Assembly (NCBI GenBank): GCA_963707875.1
Contig: CAVPRU010000014.1
Span: 558,001 to 622,000 of the forward strand
Reading direction: 5' to 3'
From: SZUA-320 sp963707875
Lineage (GTDB): Bacteria > Gemmatimonadota > Gemmatimonadetes > Gemmatimonadales > GWC2-71-9
DNA: 64,000 nucleotides
Within the stretch, counting starts at the first letter, position 1. Every line of letters starts with the position of its first letter. The notes under the pieces were generated by a model, which worked only from the letters and a program-made list of their open reading frames with translations, had not been told where the DNA came from and did no database searches. The translations under genes were made by a program, and so were the position numbers. Positions 1 to 8,525 of the stretch are shown here, in pieces.

Positions 1-1593
1 CTCCGCGAGGCCGAGGCGCTGGCCCAGCTCGATCATCCGGCCATTCGCCATCTGTACGACGTGGGCGAAGGTGGCGGGCTGGTCTGGCGGATCGGCAACT
101 GGCTCGACGGGGAGGGACTGGATCAGGCGGTGGCGCGCGAACCGCGCCCCATTCCCCACATCCATGTCATGACCCGGGCCCTGCTGGGCGCGATGGAGAA
201 TGCCCACACCCTGGGGATCCTGATCCGCCGGGTGCTCCCTTCCTCCCTGATCGTCGGGCCGCTCGGCCGCGGCACCCTCACCGATCTCCGCTACTCCAGC
301 TATGTGCTGCCCTGGATCCCGCCGGAGGAATCGGTGGCTGGCGAGGCCTTCATGGCCCCCGAGGTGCGGGACGGAGCGGCAGGCGACCCGGCCGCGGATG
401 TCTACACCGCTGCCGCCGTGATCTACTTCGCCCTGACCGGGCGCGAACCGCCACTGTCGGTCGAGGAACTGATCCTCCCGACCACCATCCGTCCGAATGT
501 GCCGCAGGTGTTCGACCGGATTCTCCAACGGGCGCTGCAACCGAATCCGGGGGCCCGGTATATCACCGCCTGGGAGATGTATCAGGACTTCGTCTCCGAA
601 GCCGGCGACGTCGCCAGCCACGCCACCCTGATCAGCCCGGCTCGGCCAGAGGCGGGTGAGGACCTGCCGGCGGTCTGGGAAAAACAGCTCCGCCGGGCAC
701 TGGGCGACGACTACGAACTCCTGGGCGAACTGGGCCGAGGCGGGTTCGGCCGCGTCTACCGGGTCCGCGATCTCAACCTGGAGCGGGTGGTGGCCCTCAA
801 GATGCTCGATCCGCAGATGACGCTGGACCCCGGGGTCGTCGAGCGGTTCCGCCGTGAAGCCCAGCTGGCCGCCCGGCTGCAGCACCCGCATGTGGTGGAC
901 ATCTACGACATCGGGGGGCGGTACGGACTGGTCTGGTACACCATGGAACTGGTCGAGGGGCCCAACCTCGCCCAGCTGGTCGAACGGGACGGTCCCCTCA
1001 GTGAGGCACGCGTCCTCCGGCTGCTGCGGGAGAGCCTCTCCGCCCTGGCCGATGCCCATCGCCTCGGCCTGGTACACCGTGACATCAAACCGGAGAACCT
1101 CCTGATGGAACCGGACGGGAGCCTCCAGATCACCGATTTCGGTCTGGCGATCGCGCTCCGCGGTGAGGGGCACTTCGGGGGGGCCACCAGCCGCAGCGGC
1201 ACCCCCCAGTTCGCGGCCCCGGAACAGCTGCTCGGGGGTCAGGTGGACCAGCGCTCGGACTTGTACAGCCTCGCGGTCGTGGCCACCTACGCCCTGCTCG
1301 GTCGACCGCCGTTTGACGGCAAGTCGGTGGAACAGATCCTGGCCCGACAGACGACCAACGTGCGACCGGACCTCCGTGCCGAACGGAGCGACCTGGGGCC
1401 GGTTCTGCCGGCCGTGCTCGATCGTGCCCTCAGTCCGGCCCCGGAGGATCGGTATGCCTCGGCCGCGGAGTTCCTGCAGGCCCTGGCGTTCGAAGCCCAA
1501 CCACTGCCCTACGCCGATGAGGAGTCCTGGGGGCGGGCGGCCTCCCGGTTCTTCCGGCGGGGCCGGACCCCGAGGGATCGCGGCACCGCTTGA
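1..1593 (+). CDS. Tandem pseudokinase-Ser/Thr protein kinase (5' end outside window)
   Basis: The frame is open from base 1, so the N-terminus lies upstream; 530 codons are visible. The first kinase domain (to about residue 200) is degenerate: the HRD-loop position reads IRRVLPSS, with Arg for the catalytic Asp, Leu for Lys and Ser for Asn, and DFG is replaced by DLR, although the APE motif (FMAPE) remains. The second domain (about 230-500) is intact: glycine loop GRGGFGRVYR, VAIK-like VALKML, HRDIKPEN, DFG and APE. It is therefore an active Hanks-type kinase preceded by a probable pseudokinase. No membrane segment follows the second domain, so the visible part is cytoplasmic. Substrates are unknown. 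Confidence 0.9.
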   Translation, partial: LREAEALAQLDHPAIRHLYDVGEGGGLVWRIGNWLDGEGLDQAVAREPRPIPHIHVMTRALLGAMENAHTLGILIRRVLPSSLIVGPLGRGTLTDLRYSSYVLPWIPPEESVAGEAFMAPEVRDGAAGDPAADVYTAAAVIYFALTGREPPLSVEELILPTTIRPNVPQVFDRILQRALQPNPGARYITAWEMYQDFVSEAGDVASHATLISPARPEAGEDLPAVWEKQLRRALGDDYELLGELGRGGFGRVYRVRDLNLERVVALKMLDPQMTLDPGVVERFRREAQLAARLQHPHVVDIYDIGGRYGLVWYTMELVEGPNLAQLVERDGPLSEARVLRLLRESLSALADAHRLGLVHRDIKPENLLMEPDGSLQITDFGLAIALRGEGHFGGATSRSGTPQFAAPEQLLGGQVDQRSDLYSLAVVATYALLGRPPFDGKSVEQILARQTTNVRPDLRAERSDLGPVLPAVLDRALSPAPEDRYASAAEFLQALAFEAQPLPYADEESWGRAASRFFRRGRTPRDRGTA

Positions 1594-1618
1594 CGCCCGC
1601 GGGTTCAGGATACAATAT
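1590..1618 (+). promoter_or_regulatory. Candidate promoter of the cold-shock gene
   Basis: TTGACG (1590-1595) overlaps the kinase stop codon. TACAAT (1611-1616) follows at a short 15-nt spacing, or CAATAT (1613-1618) at 17 nt. This would give a 5' leader of roughly 70 nt before the cold-shock ORF. Read by eye only. Confidence 0.4.
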
Positions 1619-1693
1619 TGACGACCGTCCGTGGTTACCAGTCCTCCCGGCCGCAGCGGCCCGGGGGCGTACCGTCACAAGGAGTGCGTTGGA

Positions 1694-1903
1694 ATGGCTC
1701 GAATGGTCGGAACCGTCAAGTGGTTCAATGATGCGAAGGGGTTCGGGTTCATCACCCCCGAAGGCGGCGAGAAGGACTGCTTCGTCCATCACTCGTCGAT
1801 CAGCATGGAGGGCTTCAAGACCCTCGCCGAAGGGGACCGGGTCGAATTCGACATCGTCCAGGGCGCCAAGGGTCCGGCGGCCGAGAATGTCACCAAGGCC
1901 TGA
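1694..1903 (+). CDS. Cold-shock domain protein (CspA family)
   Basis: A 69-residue protein made of a single cold-shock (OB-fold) domain, the normal family size. RNP1 is seen as GFGFI and RNP2 as CFVHH, which form the single-stranded nucleic-acid binding surface; the family acts as RNA chaperones and some members as transcription antiterminators. The start was chosen at 1694 because AAGGAG lies at 1679-1684, 9 nt upstream, and MARMVGTVKWFN is the typical N-terminus; an in-frame start further upstream would add an unrelated tail. It is followed at once by a strong hairpin terminator and appears monocistronic. Confidence 0.95.
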   Translation: MARMVGTVKWFNDAKGFGFITPEGGEKDCFVHHSSISMEGFKTLAEGDRVEFDIVQGAKGPAAENVTKA

Positions 1904-1926
1904 GTTCCGTCTGGTCTGGAAGCATG

Positions 1927-1953
1927 AAGGGGCCGCTCGACGAGCGGCCCCTT
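1927..1953. terminator. Bidirectional hairpin terminator between csp and infA
   Basis: Near-perfect inverted repeat: AAGGGGCCGCTCG (1927-1939) and its complement (1941-1953), followed on the plus strand by TTTGTCTTT. It separates the convergent cold-shock gene and infA. Confidence 0.85.
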
Positions 1954-1975
1954 TGTCTTTCCTCAGCGGGCGGCC

Positions 1976-2194
1976 CTACTTGTGGCGATAGACGACCCGA
2001 CCCCGCGTCAGATCGTACGGTGAGAGCACCACGGTGACTCGATCGCCTTCCAGCACCCGGATCTTGAACTTGCTCATCTTGCCCGCCGCGTAGGCCAGCA
2101 CGGTGTGGTTGTTCTCGAGCAGAATCCGGTAGTTCCGATCCGGAAGGACCTCCTGCACGACCCCTTCCATCTCAATGCCCTCTTCCTTCGCCAT
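1976..2194 (-). CDS. infA: Translation initiation factor IF-1
   Basis: A 72-residue protein matching the standard IF-1 length and sequence from MAKEEGIEMEG to a C-terminal LTRGRVVYRHK. IF-1 is an S1/OB-fold protein that occupies the A site of the 30S subunit and assists IF-2 and IF-3 during initiation. The start at 2194 is fixed by the family N-terminus; a longer open frame upstream has no IF-1 character. It lies 53 nt downstream of the M3 peptidase gene on the same strand, so it may be co-transcribed or have its own promoter in that gap. Confidence 0.96.
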   Translation of the reverse strand: MAKEEGIEMEGVVQEVLPDRNYRILLENNHTVLAYAAGKMSKFKIRVLEGDRVTVVLSPYDLTRGRVVYRHK

Positions 2195-2247
2195 CCGAAC
2201 CTCGCGTGGGTGTCCCCGTGGTGTGGCCAGCAATCTCGCGCCTTCCC

Positions 2248-3992
2248 CTAGCTGAGCGCAACCTCCCGTGCGGGCAGCCCCTCCCGGAGCAGGGCGGTCT
2301 GTTCCTCGACCAGCTGCACCAGTTCGGCCATCCCGGCCGGATCGAAGACCAGGTCGGCCCCTGCGGTCCGATACAGCTCGGGAAGCGGCCGGGTCGCGCC
2401 AAGGGCGAGGAAATCGCGATAGGCCGCCACCGCCGCCGCCGGGTCCGCCAGGCTGTTCCGCCAGACCTGCAATGCCCCCAACTGGGCGATCCCGTACTCG
2501 ATGTAGTAGAACGGGTAGAGGAAGACGTGGAGCTGGCGATACCACCGCCCCACCCGCTCGGCCTCGAGACCCTCCCAGTCCACGGCCGGTTCAAAGCGCC
2601 CGCGAATGTCCAGCCAGGCGGCATCCCGGGCCTCCCGAATCCGCACCCGCATCGTCGGTATAGATCCAGTGCTGGAAGGCATCGATGGAGGCGATGTGAC
2701 AGAGGGTGGCCAGCACGTCCTCCAGCCGGTCGAGCAGGGCCCGCCGGGCGTCGGCCTCCCCGAGATACCCCGATCGGGCGACCGAGCCGCCCGCCGGCCA
2801 GCAGCTCCATGGACATGGAGGCCAGCTCGGCCGACTCGGACCCGGGGTGCCGTTGCCAGATGAGGGGGAGCCGATGGGAGGCGAACGCGTGGAAGGCATG
2901 CCCCGCCTCGTGCAGCAACGTCATGATGTCGTCGACGACCCCGGAGGCGTTCATGAAGATGAAGGGTCGCCCCTGGACATGCAGCGTATCGCAGTACCCC
3001 CCTGGGGCCTTGCCGTGGCGGCTCTCCAGATCGAGCAGTCCCTCGTCCATCATGACGCGAAAGTCGCCGGCAAACCCCGCATCCAGATCGGCAAAGATCC
3101 GGGCGGCACCGTCGATCAGCTCGCCCGCTCCCTCGAACGGTCGCGCCGCGTCCAGCCGGTACGGGTTGACCGCCAGATCCCAGGGCCTGAGCCGGTCGAC
3201 GCCGAGCCGGGCGCGGCGCTCCTCAAGGCTCCGGACCACGGCGGGGACCACCGCTTCTTCCACCGCGTCGTGAAACCGGCGACAATCGTCGGGGGTGTAG
3301 TCGAACCGGAACTTGGCCGGGAAGACGTAGTCCCGGAAGTTGGCGAACCCGGCGTTCCGGGCCACCTGCTGACGCTGGACCCGCATCCGATCGAACAGCT
3401 GGGCCAGCTCGTCCCGGGAGGCGAGGTAGGGAGCCACGGTGGCCCGATAAGCCCGTTCGCGAACCGCCCGATCCGGGCTTTGCAGGAACGGCGCCAGGCG
3501 CGGGAGCGGCACCGGACGGCCCTCCCAGATGGCGGTCATGGCGCCGGTGATCTTCTGGTAGCCCGATGCCAGCTCCTCAAGGTCCGAGAACAGCGGGACG
3601 TTCGCCTCCCGGAAGAGTTCGATCGAGGTCCGGAACCGGGCCATGACCGCTTCCATGCCGGGTGCCGTGAGCCCCGATTCGACCAGCTTCCGGGCCAGTC
3701 CGACACTCTGTTCCTCCGCCTTGGGCAGCACCTCGGCGGCAAACCGGAGATGGATCTTCTCCTTGCCCGGGTCGGTGGTATCACAGGTGTAGGCAATCAT
3801 CGCCGCGGAGGCCGCCTCCGAGATCAGCGACTCAAGCCGGGACCAGGCCGCCAGCCACTCCGCACTGTTGTCGGCGGTGAGCGAGACCGCGGCGAGAGCC
3901 TGGTACCAGTCCCTCAGCGTCTCCCATGGCATCGCGTGGAGCTCGTCGGGGGAGGACGGGTAGCGCTGCACCAGTTCGCCGGGAGTGCTCAC
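2248..3992 (-). CDS. M3-family oligoendopeptidase, interrupted by two frameshifts
   Basis: Zinc metallopeptidase of the M3 (oligopeptidase F-like) family; the active site is HEAGH within LLHEAGHAFHAF. The protein reads in one frame from a GTG start at 3992 to about 2785, in a second (RRALLDRLEDVLATLCHIAS) to about 2660, and in a third to the stop at 2248 (YPFYYIEYGIAQLGALQVW, the typical M3 C-terminal helix region). Joined, it is about 580 residues, normal for the family. All parts are well conserved, so the two shifts are more likely base-calling errors than decay. The GTG start overlaps the MFS stop (GTGA). Members cleave short peptides in the cytoplasm. Confidence 0.85.
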
Positions 3993-5230
3993 TGACGCCC
4001 ACCGTTCGGGACCGGGGTCGGGTGGGGGATCATCGGCGCCTGCACCTGAAATGCCAGAATACTGACGAGGGCCACAATGCCACCGGCTACCAGAAACGGG
4101 CTGCCTGAACCGGTTCGCTGAAAGGCGGTAGTCGCCATCAGCGGCGCCACGACCCGCGCGATCCCGGCAAAGGTCTGAGCCACCCCCATCGTCAACCCCA
4201 ACTCGCGCCGATCGGTCACCCGCGACATCAGCGACGTGGTGGCTGGAAACAGCAGCGCGGTTCCGATCGGTACCAGGGGGATGATTGCCGCCAGTACCCA
4301 GGGGTTCCGGGTCGCGGGAAACAGGAACAACCCCATCATCAGGGAAATGGTCCCGACCCGCATCGCCCCGGCCTCGCCGATGCGCTCGATGATCCGGCCC
4401 AGCAGGAGCGAGCGCATCACCAGACTGAGGGTCCCCAGGTAGAGGAAATAGTAGCCAATGGTCTGCTCCGTGACTCCGAATTCCTTTTCAAGATACAGCG
4501 ACAGGATCGAAGTCATCGAGGAGAAGGCCAGCATGCCGACGCCGTAAATCAGCATGAACCGGGACACCGGACGCTCGGGGTGCTGGACCACTTCCCAGGC
4601 GGCCCGCCAGACCGGCCGGCGGGTCGGGTGGGCCTCGGCGGTCTTGGGATCCCGGGACTCCGGGAGATTGCGCCAGGCATAGATGGCGTTCGCGATGCAG
4701 AGCGAGGCGGCCACCAGGCCAGGCGCCATCTGGCCCCAGCGCGCCGCGAACGAGCCAATGACCGGACCCAGCATGACCCCCAGGGAACTGGCGGCCGAGA
4801 GCCACCCCAGGGCCCGGGCTCGATCGGCCGGCCGGATGGTATCGGCCACGTAGGCCTGCCCGACCCCGGTGGTCCCCCCGCCGGCCCCCTGCACCAGGCG
4901 AGAAATCAGCAGCAGCCAGAGGGTATCCGCGAAGGCGAAGACGAGGTAGGCAATGGCGGCCGCGGTGAGACCGATGATCAGGGCCGGTCGACGGCCATAC
5001 CGATCGGAGACCCTCCCCCAGAGGGGGGCCACCAGCAGCTGCGAGATCGAGAACGAGGCGAGGATCATCCCGATCTGGACCGGCGTCGCCTGAAGATGCA
5101 GGGCGTAATACGGCAGCAGGGGCAGCACAATCGCAAACCCGATCATGTCGACACAACTCGACACAATCAGGACCGAGAGGCGCTTCAACTGCTCGCGCGA
5201 CTCCCCGGGCAGGCGCGCCGGGGCGCTCAT
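3989..5230 (-). CDS. MFS transporter (multidrug/TetA-like)
   Basis: A 413-residue protein with about twelve hydrophobic segments. The loop between segments 2 and 3 carries the MFS signature (WGRVSDRYGRRPALI), and the first segment reads VDMIGFAIVLPLLPYY, as in drug:proton antiporters of the TetA/MdtG type. Start set at 5230 because it forms an ATGA overlap with the stop of the upstream PIG-L gene; the gene itself ends in a GTGA overlap with the M3 peptidase. The substrate is unknown. Translational coupling suggests co-expression with the two neighbours. Confidence 0.88.
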   Translation of the reverse strand: MSAPARLPGESREQLKRLSVLIVSSCVDMIGFAIVLPLLPYYALHLQATPVQIGMILASFSISQLLVAPLWGRVSDRYGRRPALIIGLTAAAIAYLVFAFADTLWLLLISRLVQGAGGGTTGVGQAYVADTIRPADRARALGWLSAASSLGVMLGPVIGSFAARWGQMAPGLVAASLCIANAIYAWRNLPESRDPKTAEAHPTRRPVWRAAWEVVQHPERPVSRFMLIYGVGMLAFSSMTSILSLYLEKEFGVTEQTIGYYFLYLGTLSLVMRSLLLGRIIERIGEAGAMRVGTISLMMGLFLFPATRNPWVLAAIIPLVPIGTALLFPATTSLMSRVTDRRELGLTMGVAQTFAGIARVVAPLMATTAFQRTGSGSPFLVAGGIVALVSILAFQVQAPMIPHPTPVPNGGRQ

Positions 5231-7752
5231 GGCCTGAGGGCGAGCAGGTTGAGCAGCAGCCGCGTGGCCCCCGGCACCCCGGCCGGGAGCTGACGGAAGA
5301 AACTGAGCCCGGTGTACAGATAGAGGCCGCTCCCGACCCGGCTCACAAGCACGGCGCCTGGCAGCGGGTCCTCCCCGGTGTCGGCCATCTCCAGCAGGGG
5401 CTCCCACTCCGGGGCCCAGGCCCTCGCGAAGTAGAGCCCGCGTTCCTGAACCCAGCCGTCCCAGTCACCCGCCGCCAGCAGATTGGGCTGCCGAAAGGCC
5501 GGGTGTTCCGGACGCAGCAGCCGCACCGGAGCATTCTCCTCGGCCACCCGGGGAGCCGAGACTCTCGCCGGGACCGACCCCTCGAGACGGTCGCTGAGCG
5601 ACAGCGCAAACGGTGCGAACCCTCCGCGGAAGTAGCTCTGCTGCTGATACTGCACCAGCACCGTTCCACCCGCCTTGGCAAACGTCTCCAGCCGACCGGA
5701 CCAATCGGCCAGGGCGGGATCGACCTCGTAGGCCCTGGGACCGACCACAAGGACGTCAAACCGGGACAGATCACCCCGCGCCAGACTGTCCGCCCCGAGC
5801 AGGGTCAGATCGAGCCCGAGGGTCCGGAGCACCTCCGGAATCTGGTCGGCCGCCCCGCGGATGTACCCGACCCGACCCACCCCATCGGTCCGCAACGGGG
5901 CCAGCACCAGTTCGGCCGCCGCGGGCGCGGTCCACTGCCGCGGTCGAGTGTGGGGGTACTCCACCGTGGTGACGCGCAGCAGATAGCGGCCGCCGGCCCC
6001 GTCCTCCGCCACGGCGTGGATCGGATAACGCCCCGGAGGCACCCCGCGCGGAACCGTCGCCGTCAGGGTGATCCGCTGTTCGGCCCGCGATGGATCCAAA
6101 GCAAAGGGCAGGGCGGAGTCGGTCGCCCACCCACGGGGAACCTCGAGCCAGACCCGACCCGACAGCGGGTTCGGTGACAGCAGGTGAAGGGTGACCTGGA
6201 AGACCCGGACCTGGCGCTCTCCGTTGGCGGCCAATCCGGTCGCCGGGTTCAGGTCCACGGACAGCGCCGGGGCGACCACTACCGGGCGACGCACCTCGCC
6301 AATGGCCTGGTCGTTGTAGCGGAACTCCACCTCCCGCCAGACGGTCCCCGCTTCCCCAACGGCAAAACCCGCCTCCAGCGGAGCGGCTTGGAAGGGCACG
6401 CTGTGGGGGTCGGCAGGCCACCGGTACAGCGCCATCCCGTCTGCCTTGTCCAGGGCGAGGAAGTACGGGGTGCTCGGGGGTGCCGAAGCGGGGATCGCCA
6501 CCAGGATCCTGGAAGAGCCCAGGCTGCCGGGCGCGAGAGTGGCTCGCCAGGGCAGCACCCCCTCCTGACCCAGCAACCGGACGCCGCCAGTTACCGCCAC
6601 CGGGCTGGTGGTGGTGTTCCAGCAGGAGAGGGTGACCGGGACCGAAGTCCCCGGCAGCAACCGGGCCGTTTCCGTCAGGGCATCGCACAGCACCCCGCTC
6701 GCCGACAACAGTACCTCATCCATCCGGCGAAGCTGGTCGCGGGCGGCGACCGGTGGGCTCGACCCCACCAGCGTGGCAAACTCGGCCCGCAACGCCGCCA
6801 ATCCGGTGAGATCCCAGGGGCGCAGCCGGCCAAGCCCCTCCCCGATCTGTCTGGCCTGGCCCGCCTGACCCTCCGCCACCATCGAGCCCAGGGTAGTGTC
6901 GATGCCCTGGAAAAGCCCCCCGTTCCCGGCCCCGGTCCGATCCATCACCAGTGCGACCCTGACCGCCGAAGGACCGATGGGCTGCAACTGGCCCATGTCC
7001 TGGGAGCGATGCAGGCTTCGACCCCGCATCGCGATCTGGAGGAACGACTGCCCCACCGCCGGGTCCAGCACCCCGCCGTCGAGCGTCAGGGTCGCGGCCT
7101 CGGGGGAGAACCGGGCCCCCTGGTAGAGCTTCTGCGGGGTCCAGGGCTGCAAGCCCTCCTCGGCGGCCAGTTCCGGGAATCGGCGCGGGTCTCCGGCCGC
7201 CTCAAACCCCTCATGGGCGGCCCGGCCGGCGGCTTGGTGCTGACCGTGGCCGTCCCGGGAGGTTCCGGAGAACACCGAGACGATGATCTGGGGCCGGTAG
7301 CTCCTGATCACCCGGACGACGTCCTTGAGAATCGAGTCGGGAGGCCACCGTGACCAGGTGTCGGGAAGGCCCTTCGAGTACCCGAAGTCGAAGGCCCGCG
7401 AGAAGAACTGGCCGGCGCCGTCCAGCCGACGGGCGCCCAGCAGCTCCTCGGTGCGGAGAATCCCGAGGCCGTCTCCCAACTCCGGCCCGATCAGGTTCTG
7501 ACCACCTTCCCCACGGGTCAGGGCCAGGTAGGCGGCCTCGGCGCCCAGCCCCCGGACCGCCACCGTCAGGAACTCGGTGTCCTCATCGTCAGGGTGGGCT
7601 CCGATCATCAGGATGCGCTTGTGGTGGCCCAGGAAGCGGAGCCCCTGGTCCACCGCCTGGAACCCCCCGGTGGAGGGCCCGAGCTGCTGGCCGTTCCCCG
7701 GCACCGACCCGAGAACACTGAGCGCCAGCAGGAGCCCCGCGGCCCGGATCAC
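5227..7752 (-). CDS. Secreted PIG-L (LmbE)-family deacetylase with large C-terminal extension
   Basis: 841 residues from a GTG start at 7752, chosen because it overlaps the upstream stop (GTGA) and gives a signal peptide (VIRAAGLLLALSVLGSVPG). The PIG-L domain occupies about residues 30-250: metal-binding AHPDDE motif near residue 53 and the second motif GTSRDGHGQHQAAG. The family removes acetyl groups from N-acetylglucosamine-type sugars. The middle is beta-rich. The last 200 residues (LDLTLLGADSLARGDLSRFD onward) resemble a GATase1/ThuA-like fold, followed by a beta-rich tail. Substrate not inferable. Confidence 0.82.
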   Translation of the reverse strand: MIRAAGLLLALSVLGSVPGNGQQLGPSTGGFQAVDQGLRFLGHHKRILMIGAHPDDEDTEFLTVAVRGLGAEAAYLALTRGEGGQNLIGPELGDGLGILRTEELLGARRLDGAGQFFSRAFDFGYSKGLPDTWSRWPPDSILKDVVRVIRSYRPQIIVSVFSGTSRDGHGQHQAAGRAAHEGFEAAGDPRRFPELAAEEGLQPWTPQKLYQGARFSPEAATLTLDGGVLDPAVGQSFLQIAMRGRSLHRSQDMGQLQPIGPSAVRVALVMDRTGAGNGGLFQGIDTTLGSMVAEGQAGQARQIGEGLGRLRPWDLTGLAALRAEFATLVGSSPPVAARDQLRRMDEVLLSASGVLCDALTETARLLPGTSVPVTLSCWNTTTSPVAVTGGVRLLGQEGVLPWRATLAPGSLGSSRILVAIPASAPPSTPYFLALDKADGMALYRWPADPHSVPFQAAPLEAGFAVGEAGTVWREVEFRYNDQAIGEVRRPVVVAPALSVDLNPATGLAANGERQVRVFQVTLHLLSPNPLSGRVWLEVPRGWATDSALPFALDPSRAEQRITLTATVPRGVPPGRYPIHAVAEDGAGGRYLLRVTTVEYPHTRPRQWTAPAAAELVLAPLRTDGVGRVGYIRGAADQIPEVLRTLGLDLTLLGADSLARGDLSRFDVLVVGPRAYEVDPALADWSGRLETFAKAGGTVLVQYQQQSYFRGGFAPFALSLSDRLEGSVPARVSAPRVAEENAPVRLLRPEHPAFRQPNLLAAGDWDGWVQERGLYFARAWAPEWEPLLEMADTGEDPLPGAVLVSRVGSGLYLYTGLSFFRQLPAGVPGATRLLLNLLALRP

Positions 7753-8033
7753 GTCGACGGGCGAGCGGGGCCGCCTCGGCGACCGAGGATGAAGGCCAGG
7801 ATGAAGCAGGTGAGTGCGAAGATCAGCAGGAACTGCCCCACGCCGACGCCCACCCGGTACAACAGGAGGAGCATCCCGATGGACACCGCCATGGTGCCGA
7901 TCCCCCGGAAGATCTCGTCCAGGTTCTTCCACTGAGTCCGCTTTCCCCAAAACAAGGCACCCCCGAGCCCGACGACCCCGAGCAGGAGGATGCCATACCA
8001 GATGAGAATCCAGAAGCGCTGACCAGCGATCAT
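7749..8033 (-). CDS. Small membrane protein, unknown
   Basis: 94 residues with three predicted membrane segments (FWILIWYGILLLGVVGLGGA, GIGTMAVSIGMLLLLYRVGV, QFLLIFALTCFILAFILG). It is the first gene of the minus-strand operon that continues with the PIG-L protein, sharing a GTGA overlap with it. No clear Shine-Dalgarno sequence precedes the ATG. I do not recognise a family; the position suggests a small partner or anchor for the downstream secretion/transport genes, but this is only inference. Confidence 0.7.
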   Translation of the reverse strand: MIAGQRFWILIWYGILLLGVVGLGGALFWGKRTQWKNLDEIFRGIGTMAVSIGMLLLLYRVGVGVGQFLLIFALTCFILAFILGRRGGPARPST

Positions 8034-8132
8034 CAGGCCGCGGTCCGCCTTTCGAATGGGTGGTGTGCCCGTTTCGGACAGACCGGGATGTTACTGTGAC
8101 GGGTCCTCACGCACCAGAGCCGACGGGCAGGG

Positions 8133-8159
8133 GGTAGTGGGTCAAACGGACCCACTACC
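8133..8159. repeat. Perfect 11-bp inverted repeat at the end of the DUF971 gene
   Basis: GGTAGTGGGTC (8133-8143) and GACCCACTACC (8149-8159) flank the 5-nt loop AAACG. The stop codon of the DUF971 gene (8142-8144) lies inside the stem. No T-tract follows on the minus strand, so it is not a textbook intrinsic terminator; it could still end or stabilise the transcript. Confidence 0.7.
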
Positions 8160-8465
8160 TGGGACGAGGCAACGGGGACAGGGGCACCGCTCCCGAAGGG
8201 CGGCAAAAGTGTAGATCCCGGTTCCATGGCCGTCGCTCCAGTGGATTCTCAGTCCATAGGCCCCAACCAGGGCGACGTTGGACGGGCTGATGTCCGCCGG
8301 GACCGTGGCCGGGTCCAGCAACGGGCGGGAAGTCATCTCCTCCACGCACTGGGCGCAGGGGCAGGCCAGCCGCAGTTCCCGGGCGGGGAACAGAGCCTCA
8401 TGCCCCGCCCCATCCCAGTCAATGATCAGGCCATGGTCCCGTCTGGTAACCGATTGGGGGATCAT
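8142..8465 (-). CDS. DUF971-domain protein
   Basis: 107 residues. It matches the small DUF971 (gamma-butyrobetaine hydroxylase N-terminal-like) family: RELRLACPCAQCVEE followed by VALVGAYGLRIHWSDGHGTGIYTFAALR and a C-terminal CPCP pair. The cysteines may bind metal. In other bacteria the domain is often next to or fused with Mrp/ApbC-type iron-sulfur carriers; none is adjacent here. The start at 8465 (MIPQSVTRRDHG) is the natural one. It is divergent from the aconitase, an Fe-S enzyme, 60 bp away, which makes a link to Fe-S metabolism plausible but unproven. Confidence 0.8.
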   Translation of the reverse strand: MIPQSVTRRDHGLIIDWDGAGHEALFPARELRLACPCAQCVEEMTSRPLLDPATVPADISPSNVALVGAYGLRIHWSDGHGTGIYTFAALRERCPCPRCLVPGSGSV

Positions 8466-8482
8466 CGGAACCCGGTTAGAAT
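8454..8482 (+). promoter_or_regulatory. Candidate aconitase promoter
   Basis: TTGGGG (8454-8459), 17-nt spacer, TAGAAT (8477-8482). The -10 matches the consensus at five of six positions. It overlaps the 5' end of the divergent DUF971 gene. Confidence 0.4.
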
Positions 8483-8525
8483 ACAGTGTTGACCTTCGCT
8501 CCTGCTCCCACGGAATGCTGCATTC

